Below are positions 8,820-17,457 of a stretch of DNA of 64,000 bases, piece after piece. The notes beneath the pieces are model-generated. The model ran no database searches. It saw only the letters and a list, made by a program, of their open reading frames with translations, and was not told where the DNA came from. This stretch comes from Motilibacter rhizosphaerae. Lineage in GTDB: Bacteria > Actinomycetota > Actinomycetes > Motilibacterales > Motilibacteraceae. Location: NCBI RefSeq assembly GCF_004216915.1, contig NZ_SGXD01000001.1, positions 1,069,013-1,133,012 on the forward strand. Direction: 5' to 3'. The position numbers and the translations under genes were made by a program. Positions within the stretch are counted from its first letter, which is position 1. Every line of letters starts with the position of its first letter.

Positions 8820-10013
8820 ATGACAGACGAGGACGCCCTCGTCGCACGGGTCGTCGCGGCCATGGCCGCGGCCCGGGCGCCGGGAGTGGTGGACGCGCTC
8901 GTCGAGGCGCTGCGCACCCACGCGCCGGACGCCGACGTCGTGCTCTGGCTGGGGGACTACGGGCAGGGGCTGCTGCGCTCGTTCCCGGACGGCACGCACG
9001 AGCTGCCCGTCGAGGGCTCGGTCGAGGGGCGGGTCTTCGCCAGCGGACGCGCGCACGCTGAGGGTGACCGCCTGTGGGCGCCGGTGGTCAGCCGCGGCGA
9101 CCGGCTGGGCGTCCTCGCGCTGCGCACGGCGTCGCCCGGCGGCCCCAGCCTGCGCCAGCTGGCCGAGGTCGCTGAGCACCTGGCGACCGCGCTGCTGCTC
9201 GCGAGCCAGGCGACCGACGTCTACGACCGCCCGCGCCGGCGCACCGAGCTGACGCTCGCCGCGGAGCTGCAGTGGTCGCTGCTGCCCGGGCGCTCCTACC
9301 GCGACGACGAGGTGACGGTCGCGGGCTACCTCGAGCCGGCGTACGCGGTCTCGGGCGACGCGTACGACTGGGTGCGTCAGCCCGGCACGTTCGCGGTGTC
9401 GGCCTACAACGGCACGGGCCGCGGTGTCCCCGCCTCGCTCGTCAGCACCATCGCGGTCACGGCCGTGCGCAACGCCCGGCGGGCGGGGCTCCCGCTGCCG
9501 GACCGGGCGGCGCTGGCGGACCAGGCGCTCTACGCCCACTACGGCGGCCAGCACTACGTCTCCGCCCTGCTCGTCGAGCTCGACCTCGCGGCAGGCACGG
9601 CGTCGGTCGTCGACGCCGGATCACCGCGGCTGCTGCGCGTCCGAGATGGCGCGGCGACCTGGCTGGAGCTCGACGAGCAGCTCCCGCTGGGGATGTTCGA
9701 GGAGTCCATCTACCGCCCGCAGCCGGTCGACGTGCGGCCGGGCGACCGGCTCTTCATCGTCAGCGACGGCGCCCTCGACGCCCTGGACGGGCCCGGGTCC
9801 AGCTCCTTCGGTCGGGCGGGCATGGAGTCGGCCGCCCGCGGCACCCGCCTGCTCGCGGCTCCGGAGGCGGTCCGCCACGTCGCGCGCGACCTCGAGCGCC
9901 ACCGCGGTGGCCGTGAGCTCGAGGACGACGCGGTCGTCCTCTGCGTCGATTGGCACGCCGCCGGCGCGTCCACGCCCGCGCCCCAGGATCCCGAGTTGTC
10001 GTCCGACAACTGA
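8820..10013 (+). CDS. GAF-like plus SpoIIE-type PP2C phosphatase
   Basis: This 397-residue protein has a GAF-like sensory domain (about 15-145) followed by a SpoIIE/RsbU-type PP2C domain (about 150-385). Metal-binding text SGDAYDW (Asp180) and the C-terminal SDGALDA and LEDDAVVLC motifs are present. The central Asp of the usual D-x-x-G-H-G motif is replaced by Asn197 (NGTGRG), which should weaken metal binding. The normal role is dephosphorylating an anti-anti-sigma factor, and the next gene encodes one. The ATG has GGAGGAG ten bases upstream. Activity needs testing because of the Asn. Confidence 0.82.
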   Translation: MTDEDALVARVVAAMAAARAPGVVDALVEALRTHAPDADVVLWLGDYGQGLLRSFPDGTHELPVEGSVEGRVFASGRAHAEGDRLWAPVVSRGDRLGVLALRTASPGGPSLRQLAEVAEHLATALLLASQATDVYDRPRRRTELTLAAELQWSLLPGRSYRDDEVTVAGYLEPAYAVSGDAYDWVRQPGTFAVSAYNGTGRGVPASLVSTIAVTAVRNARRAGLPLPDRAALADQALYAHYGGQHYVSALLVELDLAAGTASVVDAGSPRLLRVRDGAATWLELDEQLPLGMFEESIYRPQPVDVRPGDRLFIVSDGALDALDGPGSSSFGRAGMESAARGTRLLAAPEAVRHVARDLERHRGGRELEDDAVVLCVDWHAAGASTPAPQDPELSSDN

Positions 10014-10025
10014 GCCGCTTACGCT
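9995..10025 (+). promoter_or_regulatory. Putative promoter with palindromic operator for the STAS gene
   Basis: TTGTCG (9996-10001) and TACGCT (10020-10025) are spaced by 18 bp. The -35 is embedded in a palindrome with 7-bp arms, GTTGTCG-tc-CGACAAC (9995-10010), which also encodes the last residues of the phosphatase. Together they look like a repressible internal promoter for the anti-anti-sigma factor gene. Confidence 0.45.
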
Positions 10026-10040
10026 GTCGGAGCGGCAGGC

Positions 10041-10430
10041 GTGCGCCCGCCGTCCCCCACCCTGGAGCAGCGCTTGTCCGGCATCCCGTCCGAAGCCGCC
10101 CCCCTCACCACCACGACCAGCACCGTCGCGGGCTGGCCGGTCCTCTCGGTCAGCGGCGAGATCGACGCGCTGACGGCGCCTGCGCTCCGCGAGCGCCTCC
10201 TGGAGGCCCTGCGCGAGGAGGGCTCCCGCGTGGTGCTCGACCTCAGCGCGGTCTCCTTCCTCGACTCGACGGCGCTCGGCGTCCTCGTGGCCGCGCACAA
10301 GCGGGCCAGCACGACCGGCGGGCAGTTCCGCCTCGTGGTCGCCACGCCGCTCACCACCCGGCTGCTCAAGCTGACCGGGCTCGACCAGGTCTTCGCGGTC
10401 CACCCCGACCTGGAGTCGGCCGTCCGGTAG
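10041..10430 (+). CDS. STAS-domain anti-anti-sigma factor
   Basis: This 129-residue protein is a single STAS domain preceded by about 30 extra residues. The phosphorylation loop reads VSFLDSTALGVLV, with the conserved DS(T) serine, as in SpoIIAA/RsbV. It should bind an anti-sigma kinase when unphosphorylated and so release a stress sigma factor. It follows the SpoIIE-type phosphatase by 27 bp and probably is its substrate. No anti-sigma kinase gene is visible nearby. The GTG 10041 start has no clear Shine-Dalgarno, so a slightly later start is possible. Confidence 0.85.
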   Translation: MRPPSPTLEQRLSGIPSEAAPLTTTTSTVAGWPVLSVSGEIDALTAPALRERLLEALREEGSRVVLDLSAVSFLDSTALGVLVAAHKRASTTGGQFRLVVATPLTTRLLKLTGLDQVFAVHPDLESAVR

Positions 10431-10452
10431 TCGCCTGCGGGAGGATCGGGCG

Positions 10453-12555
10453 GTGAGCGAGCCGACCCGTCCTGCCGCCGGGCGTCGCACGCTGGTCGTG
10501 GACAACCACGACTCCTTCACCTGGAACCTCGTCCACCTGCTGGCCGGGGTGACCGGTCGGGAGCCCGTGGTCGTCGCCAACGACGACCCGTCCTGGGACC
10601 CCGCCCTGGCGCGGGGCTTCGACGCGGTCGTCCTGTCGCCCGGCCCCGGCCGCCCCCAACGGGCGAGCGACGTCGGCCACTGCCGCGCCGTCCTCGCGCA
10701 GCCCGAGGTGCCCGTGCTCGGGGTCTGCCTCGGGCACCAGGCCATCGCGTACGCCCACGGCGCCACGGTCGCCCTCGCTCCCGAGCCGCGGCACGGCCGG
10801 CTCTCCCGGGTCAGCTCGCCGGGCACAGGGCTCTTCGCGGGGGTCCCCGACGGCTTCACGGTCACGCGCTACCACTCGCTCGCGGTGACCGACCTGCCCC
10901 CGGAGCTCGAGCCGCTGGCCTGGAGCGAGGACGGCGTCCTCATGGCGCTGCAGCACGTCTCGCTCCCGCGCTGGGGCGTGCAGTTCCACCCCGAGAGCGT
11001 GTGCTCGGAGCACGGCGCCCTGCTGCTCGAGAACGTCCTGCAGCTGGTGCCTCCGCTGCCCGCGCCGCGCGTCGAGCTGCGCGCTCCCGCCGACACCCCC
11101 GCCCGGGTACGCCGCCTGCGCGTCCACGCCCGTCGCGTGGACGTGGCGTGCAGCGCCGAGGTGGTGTTCGACGCGCTCTTCCGCGGGGAGCCGGGCGCGT
11201 TCTGGCTGGACAGCCGCGACCCGGACCTCCCGGACGGTCCGCCCGGCCGGGCGGCGGTGGTGGGCGCCCCGTCCGGCCCGCTCGGCAGGGTCGCCACCGT
11301 CGACGTCCACGCGGGCACGGTCACCGTGGACGGCCGGGTGCTCGCTCAGCCGGACCCCCTCGCGTGGCTGGAGGCGGACCTCGCCGGGCTCGACGTCGAG
11401 CTCCCCGCCCTGCCGTCCGACTTCGCCCTCGGGTGGGTCGGCTACCTGGGCTACGGCCTGGGCTCGGACGCCCTCCGCAGCCGGCACCGCCCGGCCCTCC
11501 CCGATGCCGTGCTCGTCTTCGCCGACCGGGCCGTCGTGCTCGAGGGGCGTACGCCGTGGCTGCTCGCGCTCTCCGACGACCAGACCGTCGACGAGGCCGA
11601 GGAGTGGCTGCAGGCGACCGAGTCCGTAGTCCGCGGTCTGGCCGGCCGGGCCGTGCCCGAGCCGCGGCGACCGGTCGTGCGCGGGCCGGGGGGACGGCCC
11701 GCCCGGCACGCGCTGCGGCACGGGCGGGCGGCGTACGTCGCGCTCGTCGAGCGCTGCCAGCAGGAGATCCGGGCGGGGGAGACCTACGAGGCGTGCCTGA
11801 CCAACGAGCTCGTCAGCGACGCGCAGCTGGACCCGTGGGAGGGCTACCGGTGGCTGCGCCGGTCCAACCCGTCGCCCGCCGGCGCGTACCTCACGGCCGG
11901 TGGCGTCGCCGTCCTCAGCGCGTCGCCCGAGCGCTTCCTCCGCATCGACCGGACCGGGCGCGTCGAGTCCCGCCCGGTGAAGGGGACGCGTCCGCGGGGA
12001 GCGGACCCGGAGGCGGACGCGGCGCTCGCCCGCGGCCTCGCGACGGCGGAGAAGGACCGCGCCGAGAACCTCATGGTCGTCGACCTCGTCCGCCACGACC
12101 TCGGCCGCACCGCCGGGCTGGGGAGCGTCCGCGCCGACGACCTGTTCCGCGTCGAGACCTGGCCGATGGCCCACCAGCTCGTCAGCACCGTCACCGCACA
12201 GCTTCGCGACGGGGTCCACCCGGTCGCCTGCGTGCGCGCGGCCTTCCCCGGCGGGTCCATGACGGGGGCGCCGAAGGAGCGCACGATGGCCCTGCTCGAC
12301 GAGCTCGAGCAGGGCCCGCGCGGGGTCTACGCCGGTGCCGTCGGCTCGTTCTCGCTGTCCGGCGCGGTCGACCTCAGCATCGTCATCCGCACGGTCGTGG
12401 TCGCGGGAGGCACCACGACGTACGGCGTGGGCGGTGCCGTCGTCGCGCTCTCGGACCCCGCGGCGGAGTGGGAGGAGACCCTCGTCAAGCTGCGCCCCGC
12501 GCTGGACCTGCTCGGCGCGACCCTCGACGACGTCGAGGGGACGCGCCCCGGCTAG
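10453..12555 (+). CDS. pabAB: Aminodeoxychorismate synthase, fused PabA-PabB
   Basis: This 700-residue fusion makes 4-amino-4-deoxychorismate from chorismate and glutamine for folate (p-aminobenzoate). The N-terminal glutamine amidotransferase (about 12-205) has GVCLGHQ with the nucleophilic Cys and GVQFHPES with His/Glu. The C-terminal chorismate-binding half has PVKGT, whose Lys marks aminodeoxychorismate synthase rather than anthranilate synthase (PIAGT). ENLMVVDLVRHDL and PGGSMTGAPK follow. GTG 10453 has GGGAGG upstream. Its TAG shares a CTAG with the stop of the convergent permease gene. Fused enzymes also occur in antibiotic pathways, but no such cluster is seen here. Confidence 0.9.
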   Translation: MSEPTRPAAGRRTLVVDNHDSFTWNLVHLLAGVTGREPVVVANDDPSWDPALARGFDAVVLSPGPGRPQRASDVGHCRAVLAQPEVPVLGVCLGHQAIAYAHGATVALAPEPRHGRLSRVSSPGTGLFAGVPDGFTVTRYHSLAVTDLPPELEPLAWSEDGVLMALQHVSLPRWGVQFHPESVCSEHGALLLENVLQLVPPLPAPRVELRAPADTPARVRRLRVHARRVDVACSAEVVFDALFRGEPGAFWLDSRDPDLPDGPPGRAAVVGAPSGPLGRVATVDVHAGTVTVDGRVLAQPDPLAWLEADLAGLDVELPALPSDFALGWVGYLGYGLGSDALRSRHRPALPDAVLVFADRAVVLEGRTPWLLALSDDQTVDEAEEWLQATESVVRGLAGRAVPEPRRPVVRGPGGRPARHALRHGRAAYVALVERCQQEIRAGETYEACLTNELVSDAQLDPWEGYRWLRRSNPSPAGAYLTAGGVAVLSASPERFLRIDRTGRVESRPVKGTRPRGADPEADAALARGLATAEKDRAENLMVVDLVRHDLGRTAGLGSVRADDLFRVETWPMAHQLVSTVTAQLRDGVHPVACVRAAFPGGSMTGAPKERTMALLDELEQGPRGVYAGAVGSFSLSGAVDLSIVIRTVVVAGGTTTYGVGGAVVALSDPAAEWEETLVKLRPALDLLGATLDDVEGTRPG

Positions 12556-14030
12556 CCCCGCGTCTCGTGGTGGAGCGCCCCCTCCTCGAGCTGCACGGCC
12601 TCGGCCTCCGCGACGCGGCGCTCCGAGTCGACGTCGATGCTGCGGCTCAGCACCCAGTAGAGGATCCCGGCCACGGGCAGCCCGACGAACAGCGAGATGT
12701 CCGCACCGTCGAGCTGGTGGGCCACCCAGCCGGTGTAGTGGGTGGTGCTGAAGAACGGCGTCATGGCGACGAAGCCGGCGAGGTACGCGCCGATGCCCCG
12801 CCAGCCCCAGCGCCCGTAGATGCCGTTGGGGTTGAAGATCTCGGCGACGGCGTAGTGGCCGCGGCGCACGACGTAGTAGTCGACGAGGTTGACCGCGGTC
12901 CACGGGATGAACAGGTAGAGCACCAGCAGCAGGAAGAAGTTGAAGTAGTCCTGGAACTTGTTGCTGTTGAGCAGGGCGAGCGCGGGCACCAGCGACAGGG
13001 CCGCGGTGAAGAGCACCATGACGACGCGGATGCGCAGGGTCGGCCGCACCGGCTTCAGCGAGTCCGTCGCCGAGATCAGCGTGAGCGAGCCGCCGTACAT
13101 GTTGAGCGCGGTGACCGCGATCAGCCCGAGCGTGGAGAAGAGGACGACCAGCAGGCCGTAGCCGCCGAAGAAGTGGTTGCCGCTGTGGTGGAGCGACTCG
13201 ATGGTGTCGAACGCGTCGTGCGACTCGCCCCACCACGTCGCCAGCGCCGCCCCGAGGCACATGATCCAGATCGCGCCGAGCGCCGAGCCGCCGTAGGTCC
13301 AGTAGAAGGTCTTGCGCACGGTGACGTCCGGCGGCAGGTAGCGCGAGTAGTCCGAGACGTAGATGGCCCAGCTGATCTGGTAGCCCGCGACCACGCCGAA
13401 CTGCGCAAGGAACGGCGTCACCTTGAACGCGCCCAGGTCGAAGGAGCCGGCCGGGTAGTGCAGCGTGAGGACGACCACCGTGAGGATGCCGAAGAACAGC
13501 AGGAACCCGAATGCGAGGTAGCGCTCCGTGCGGTGGATGAGGTCGTAGCCGACGAGGGCGACGAGGACGGCGACCACGCTCGCGACGACGATCCAGAGCC
13601 GGGTGGGCCCGTGCACCGTCGCGTGCAGCCCCTGGCCGGCGAGGATGGTGTTGAAGATGTTGAACCCGGCGTACTGCAGGTAGGCGAACGCCCACACCAG
13701 CAGCGCGCCGACGTAGCCGAACTGCGGGCGGGACTGGATCATCTGCGGCAGCCCGAGCTGCGGGCCCTGCGCCGAGTGGAACGCCATGAACAGCGTGCCG
13801 ACGAGCGACCCGGCGATGACCGCGATCAGCGACCAGAGCAGGTTGCCGCCGAGCTCGGTCGAGACCACCCCCACGACGAGGGTCGCGATCTGCGCGTTGC
13901 TCATGAACCACAGCGGGCCCTGGCTCCAGACCTCGCCGTGGCGCTCCGAGAGCGGCACGTAGTCGATGGAGCGGACCTCGAGCCCCGTGGTGCGGGCGGA
14001 CCCCCCGCGGGGGTCGGTCTGGACGGCCAT
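12552..14030 (-). CDS. NCS1-family nucleobase/cation symporter
   Basis: This 492-residue protein has about 12 hydrophobic segments and NCS1 (cytosine/purine/allantoin/thiamine permease) features: GPLWFMSNAQ near residue 45, AGYQISWAIYVSDYSRYLP in the middle, and LFIPWTAVNLVDYY later. It would import a nucleobase or related compound with Na+ or H+. ATG 14030 is chosen because GGGAGG lies just upstream; the open frame continues another 45 codons without family similarity. It is divergent from the ThuA-like gene, and its stop overlaps that of pabAB. The substrate is not determinable by eye. Confidence 0.85.
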   Translation of the reverse strand: MAVQTDPRGGSARTTGLEVRSIDYVPLSERHGEVWSQGPLWFMSNAQIATLVVGVVSTELGGNLLWSLIAVIAGSLVGTLFMAFHSAQGPQLGLPQMIQSRPQFGYVGALLVWAFAYLQYAGFNIFNTILAGQGLHATVHGPTRLWIVVASVVAVLVALVGYDLIHRTERYLAFGFLLFFGILTVVVLTLHYPAGSFDLGAFKVTPFLAQFGVVAGYQISWAIYVSDYSRYLPPDVTVRKTFYWTYGGSALGAIWIMCLGAALATWWGESHDAFDTIESLHHSGNHFFGGYGLLVVLFSTLGLIAVTALNMYGGSLTLISATDSLKPVRPTLRIRVVMVLFTAALSLVPALALLNSNKFQDYFNFFLLLVLYLFIPWTAVNLVDYYVVRRGHYAVAEIFNPNGIYGRWGWRGIGAYLAGFVAMTPFFSTTHYTGWVAHQLDGADISLFVGLPVAGILYWVLSRSIDVDSERRVAEAEAVQLEEGALHHETRG

Positions 14031-14124
14031 GCTGCCTCCCGGGAGAGTGGCTCGGCCCGCAGGGCCGTGTGCGCACCGTAGACCCCCCGGACCCGCTGGC
14101 AGCGGCGACACGGAGGATGGGCGC

Positions 14125-14781
14125 ATGAGCGACCCGGTCCGCACCCTCGTCTTCACGCGCACCACGGACTACCGGCACGACTCGATCCCCGCCGCGGTGG
14201 CCGCGCTGCAGGCGCGTCCCGAGCTCGAGGTCGTCGCGAGCGAGGACCCGGGCGACGTCGCGCGCAGCGGGGAGTTCGAGGTCGTCGCCTTCGTCTCCAC
14301 CTCCGGCGACTGCCTCGACGACGCGGCCCGCGAGGCGCTGCAGGCCCACGTGCTCGGTGGCGGGGGCTTCGTCGGTGTCCACTGCGCTGCCGTCACCGAG
14401 GCCGGTTGGCCGTGGTACGGCGAGCTGCTCGGCGCCCGTTTCGCCGGCCACCCCGAGGGCGTGCAGCCGGGGACGGTCGTGGTCGAGGATGCCGCCCACC
14501 CGTCCACCGCGCACCTGCCGGCCCGCTGGGGCTTCGTGGACGAGTGGTACGCGTTCACCCAGGTCCGCCCGGACCTGCACCTGCTGCTCAGCGTCGACGG
14601 CGCCAGCATCGACGCGGGGGACCACGCGATGCCGGCGCCCCACCCGCAGGCCTGGCAGCGCGAGCTCGGCAGCGGGCGCTCGTGGTTCACCGCGCTCGGG
14701 CACGGCGACGAGGCCTGGGCGGACGAGGCGTTCCTCGGGCACGTGCTGGGCGGCATCGCCTGGGCGGCCGGGCGCTACTAG
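14125..14781 (+). CDS. ThuA-like domain protein
   Basis: This 218-residue protein matches the ThuA fold (class-I-glutamine-amidotransferase-like). It starts VRTLVFTRTTDYRHDSIPAAV and contains GGGFVGVHCAAVTE, AHPSTAHLP, DEWYAF and RSWFTALGHGDEAW. ThuA-like proteins occur in carbohydrate utilisation loci, often without the catalytic triad, and the reaction is generally unknown. ATG 14125 has GGAGG at 14112-14116. It stands alone between the divergent permease and the convergent CPBP gene. Confidence 0.82.
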   Translation: MSDPVRTLVFTRTTDYRHDSIPAAVAALQARPELEVVASEDPGDVARSGEFEVVAFVSTSGDCLDDAAREALQAHVLGGGGFVGVHCAAVTEAGWPWYGELLGARFAGHPEGVQPGTVVVEDAAHPSTAHLPARWGFVDEWYAFTQVRPDLHLLLSVDGASIDAGDHAMPAPHPQAWQRELGSGRSWFTALGHGDEAWADEAFLGHVLGGIAWAAGRY

Positions 14782-14819
14782 CGCCTCCCCACCGTCGCGG
14801 CGGGACCGGGCCGCGCTGC

Positions 14820-15587
14820 TCAGCCCGTGGGGAGCCAGCCCACCTTGCCGGCGAGCAGGGCGTAGCCGACGAAGGCGACGCTGTCGATCAGCGTGTGCGC
14901 GAGGAACAGCGGCATCACGCGCCCCCACCGGCGGTAGACCAGCACGAAGACGACGCCCATCACGACGTTGCCCGCGAAGCCCCCGATGCCCTGGTAGAGG
15001 TGGTAGGACCCGCGCAGCAGCGCGCTGGCGACGAGGGTCGCCCGCCAGGACCAGCCCAGCTGGTCCAGCCGCCGCAGCAGGTAGCCGACGACGACGACCT
15101 CCTCGAGGAAGGCGTTCTCCGCGGCGGAGAGCAGCAGCACGGGGATCCGCCACCACACGGCCGGCAGCGTCGTCGGCACCACGGTGAGGTTGGCGCCGAG
15201 CCCGCGGGCGGTGAGGTAGAGCGCGAGGCCGCTGCCGCCGATCGTCGCCGCGAGCAGCGCTCCGAGCCGCAGGTCGAACCACGGTCGCCGCCCGTCCAGG
15301 CCGACGGACCGGCGCTCGTCGCCGGTCTGGCGCAGCAGGTGCAGGGCGAGGAACGCGGGCACCAGTGCACCCAGGACCGCGACCAGCTGCTTGCTGAGGT
15401 CCAGCCAGGGCCGACCCGGCGCGCGCGAGCTGTTGAGGTGGGCCGACTGCGCGGCCAGCCCGCCCGGCGTCGTGAGGTCCCCGAGGAAGTCGACCAGCGC
15501 CCAGATCCCGGACAGCCCGAGCGAGACGCCCAGGACGAGCAGCACCTCGGTGCGCAGCGCCCGGCGGTCGAGCAGCGTGGCGATCAC
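14820..15587 (-). CDS. CPBP-family intramembrane protein with altered motif 1
   Basis: This 255-residue membrane protein has six to eight hydrophobic segments and the CPBP (CAAX/Rce1-like) arrangement: paired glutamates in AENAFLEEVVVVGYL, then LLRGSYHLYQG, then LAHTLIDSVAF with the third-motif His. The Arg usual in the first motif (EExxxRG) is Val here. The family includes glutamic proteases and bacteriocin-immunity proteins. GTG 15587 has TAGGCT eight bases upstream and no Shine-Dalgarno, consistent with a leaderless message. Function unknown. Confidence 0.8.
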   Translation of the reverse strand: MIATLLDRRALRTEVLLVLGVSLGLSGIWALVDFLGDLTTPGGLAAQSAHLNSSRAPGRPWLDLSKQLVAVLGALVPAFLALHLLRQTGDERRSVGLDGRRPWFDLRLGALLAATIGGSGLALYLTARGLGANLTVVPTTLPAVWWRIPVLLLSAAENAFLEEVVVVGYLLRRLDQLGWSWRATLVASALLRGSYHLYQGIGGFAGNVVMGVVFVLVYRRWGRVMPLFLAHTLIDSVAFVGYALLAGKVGWLPTG

Positions 15588-15653
15588 GGGAGCGCAGCCT
15601 ACGTGCGGTCCCTGCGCGGGACCTGGGAGAGCGGGAGCAGGGAGCAGCCGTCC

Positions 15654-17003
15654 TCACGCCGCCCTCCGGACCGGCCGCCACCGCGAGGTGTCCGCCCGCT
15701 CGCCGTCGAGGAAGCCGGCGGCCGCCGCACGCCAGCGGGCGAGCACGGGGGCGTCGGTGGGCAGCGCGTCCGCGGCACGCGCGTACGCCGCGAGGTCGTG
15801 GTTGCCGACCACGCTCCCGGTCTGCCGCCCGAAGGTCGCGGTGACCAGACCCGGGGAGTCCCGGTTGGCCCGCCCGTCGAGCGCCGGCACCAGGTCCTCG
15901 CGGTCCTCCACGGCGAGCACCTCCACCCCTGGCGGCGCACTGCGGCGGCCCAGCGGCGACCCGGCGGTGATCACGCACCGGACCGACCATCGGGCGCGGA
16001 CGGCGGGGTCGGAGGCGAGGGCGACCGCCGCGAGCCCGCCCAGGCTGTGGCCGGCGAGCAGCAGGGGCGCGCCCGCCGGCACCCCGGCCTGGTCGAGGGC
16101 GGCGACCACGGCCGCCGCGTACGCGCTGGTGCCGCCGCCGACGAGCGCCAGGTCCCCCGCGAGGTCACGCGGGTCGCTGCCGGGGCGGGGCGACCAGCTC
16201 GCCGTGCCCGGCAGCTCGACCACCCAGCGATCCACTCCGTCGCGACCGTGGACGCGGACCACCCCGACACTGCCGTCGGCGTCGCGGCGCGCGACCCCGC
16301 GCAGCAGGTCGCCCGGCGTCCGCGGGGGAGCGGCACCGGCACCGTCCGCCGCGTCGCCCCCAGGACCAGGACCAGGACCCGGCAGGGGCAGCGCGGCCCC
16401 GTCGCCCGGCGAGTCGGGGACCAGCAGCCCGGCGAGCCGCACCGCCGTCGACCACGGCAGCGCGGGGACGGCCGACGAGACGGGGAGCGGGACGGCGAGG
16501 GGGACTGGCGGTCCGGCGAGCGCCGCGCCGGCGGCACCGCCCAGTCCGCCGGCGAGCAGGCCCGCGAGGCGGACGTGCTCGGCTCCGAGGTGGTCCAGGT
16601 CCCCGTGCGCCAGCACCGCCCCGGCGACGAGCAGTGGTGAGGCCGCCACCGCCAGCCGGCCCACCTCGTCCTCGACCTGCTGCAGCAGCGCGGTCGCGGC
16701 CCGGTCCGCCGCGACCTGCGCCTCGACCGCGAGGCGCAGCTCCGCCGCCAGCCCCTCGGCCCCCGCCGCCGCCGAGCCGCAGTGCTCGCCCGCCCCGGCG
16801 AGGGGGCCGCCGACCCGGTGCGCCGCGATCGGGTCGAGCGCGAGCGAGGCCTCCAGGACGGGGGAAGCGGCGACCCGGAGCACGATCGCGAGCAGGCGGA
16901 GCAGCGCCTCGGCGCAGGCGTCGTAGCAGCGGGCCAGCGCGAGCATGTCGTCGTGGCGGGCGGTCACGCCGCCGGCGCCGCCCGCGAGCTGCCAGCGGGT
17001 CAC
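15654..17003 (-). CDS. Alpha/beta hydrolase with helical N-terminal domain
   Basis: This 449-residue protein has an Ala-rich helical first part (to about 165), a Pro/Gly-rich linker (about 195-225), and a lipase-like alpha/beta hydrolase domain with LLLAGHSLGGLAAVALAS as nucleophile elbow and a late VVGNHDLAAY candidate His. No signal peptide is seen. Its GTG overlaps the stop of the WXG100-like gene upstream (GTGA), so the two are co-translated. The layout resembles ESX-type secreted effectors with a small partner, but no secretion genes are in the window. The substrate is unknown; a lipid or ester is only a guess. Confidence 0.65.
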   Translation of the reverse strand: MTRWQLAGGAGGVTARHDDMLALARCYDACAEALLRLLAIVLRVAASPVLEASLALDPIAAHRVGGPLAGAGEHCGSAAAGAEGLAAELRLAVEAQVAADRAATALLQQVEDEVGRLAVAASPLLVAGAVLAHGDLDHLGAEHVRLAGLLAGGLGGAAGAALAGPPVPLAVPLPVSSAVPALPWSTAVRLAGLLVPDSPGDGAALPLPGPGPGPGGDAADGAGAAPPRTPGDLLRGVARRDADGSVGVVRVHGRDGVDRWVVELPGTASWSPRPGSDPRDLAGDLALVGGGTSAYAAAVVAALDQAGVPAGAPLLLAGHSLGGLAAVALASDPAVRARWSVRCVITAGSPLGRRSAPPGVEVLAVEDREDLVPALDGRANRDSPGLVTATFGRQTGSVVGNHDLAAYARAADALPTDAPVLARWRAAAAGFLDGERADTSRWRPVRRAA

Positions 17004-17344
17004 CCGAGCCCCAGCCGGCCGAGCGCTCGGCGCACGTCCCGGACCACGTGGCCCGGAGCCAGCGCGGAGGCGGTGTGCTCAGCGCCCGCGAGGACCGCTC
17101 CCGCCCGGGCCGCGTGCTGGTGCAGGGCGGTCGCCGCGTCGTCGAGCACCTGCGCGGCCGCCGGCAGGGTCGCGAGGTGCTGCTCGGCGCTCGCCGCGAA
17201 CTCCCCCGCAGCGAGCGAGACCCAGCGCGTCCCGGCCAGGGCGGAGCGCAACCGCGCGTGCTCGGTCCGGGCATCCTCCGCGGCGGAGCCGAGGCGGCGC
17301 GCGAGCGCGTGCAGGTCGGCGGCGAGCGCGGCGGACGGGTCCAT
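17000..17344 (-). CDS. WXG100-like small helical protein
   Basis: This 114-residue all-helical protein has the hairpin-turn text GTRWVSLAAGEF near residue 42, resembling the W-x-G turn of WXG100 proteins, with helices on either side. ATG 17344 is chosen because TAGCGT (minus-strand sense) lies seven bases upstream, a leaderless arrangement; the open frame upstream is antisense shadow. It overlaps the hydrolase gene by four bases and probably pairs with the hydrolase N-terminus. The exact Gly of WXG is not conserved, so the family call is tentative. Confidence 0.55.
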   Translation of the reverse strand: MDPSAALAADLHALARRLGSAAEDARTEHARLRSALAGTRWVSLAAGEFAASAEQHLATLPAAAQVLDDAATALHQHAARAGAVLAGAEHTASALAPGHVVRDVRRALGRLGLG

Positions 17345-17457
17345 GCCGAGGACGCTAGGCAGCGGCGGCGACCGGGTCCCCAGTGCGGGGAGCCGCTGTG
17401 GACGACCGCACGCCCCGACGCAGCCGTCCGCTGTGGACGCCGGGCCGGGCCGGTGGC

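Noticed and set aside
10366-15990. A 1,874-codon open frame on the minus strand.
   Set aside because: It is antisense to pabAB and the ThuA-like gene and out of frame with the permease, is mostly Arg/Pro/Ala/Gly, and has no domain. Stop codons are simply rare in this frame at 74% GC.
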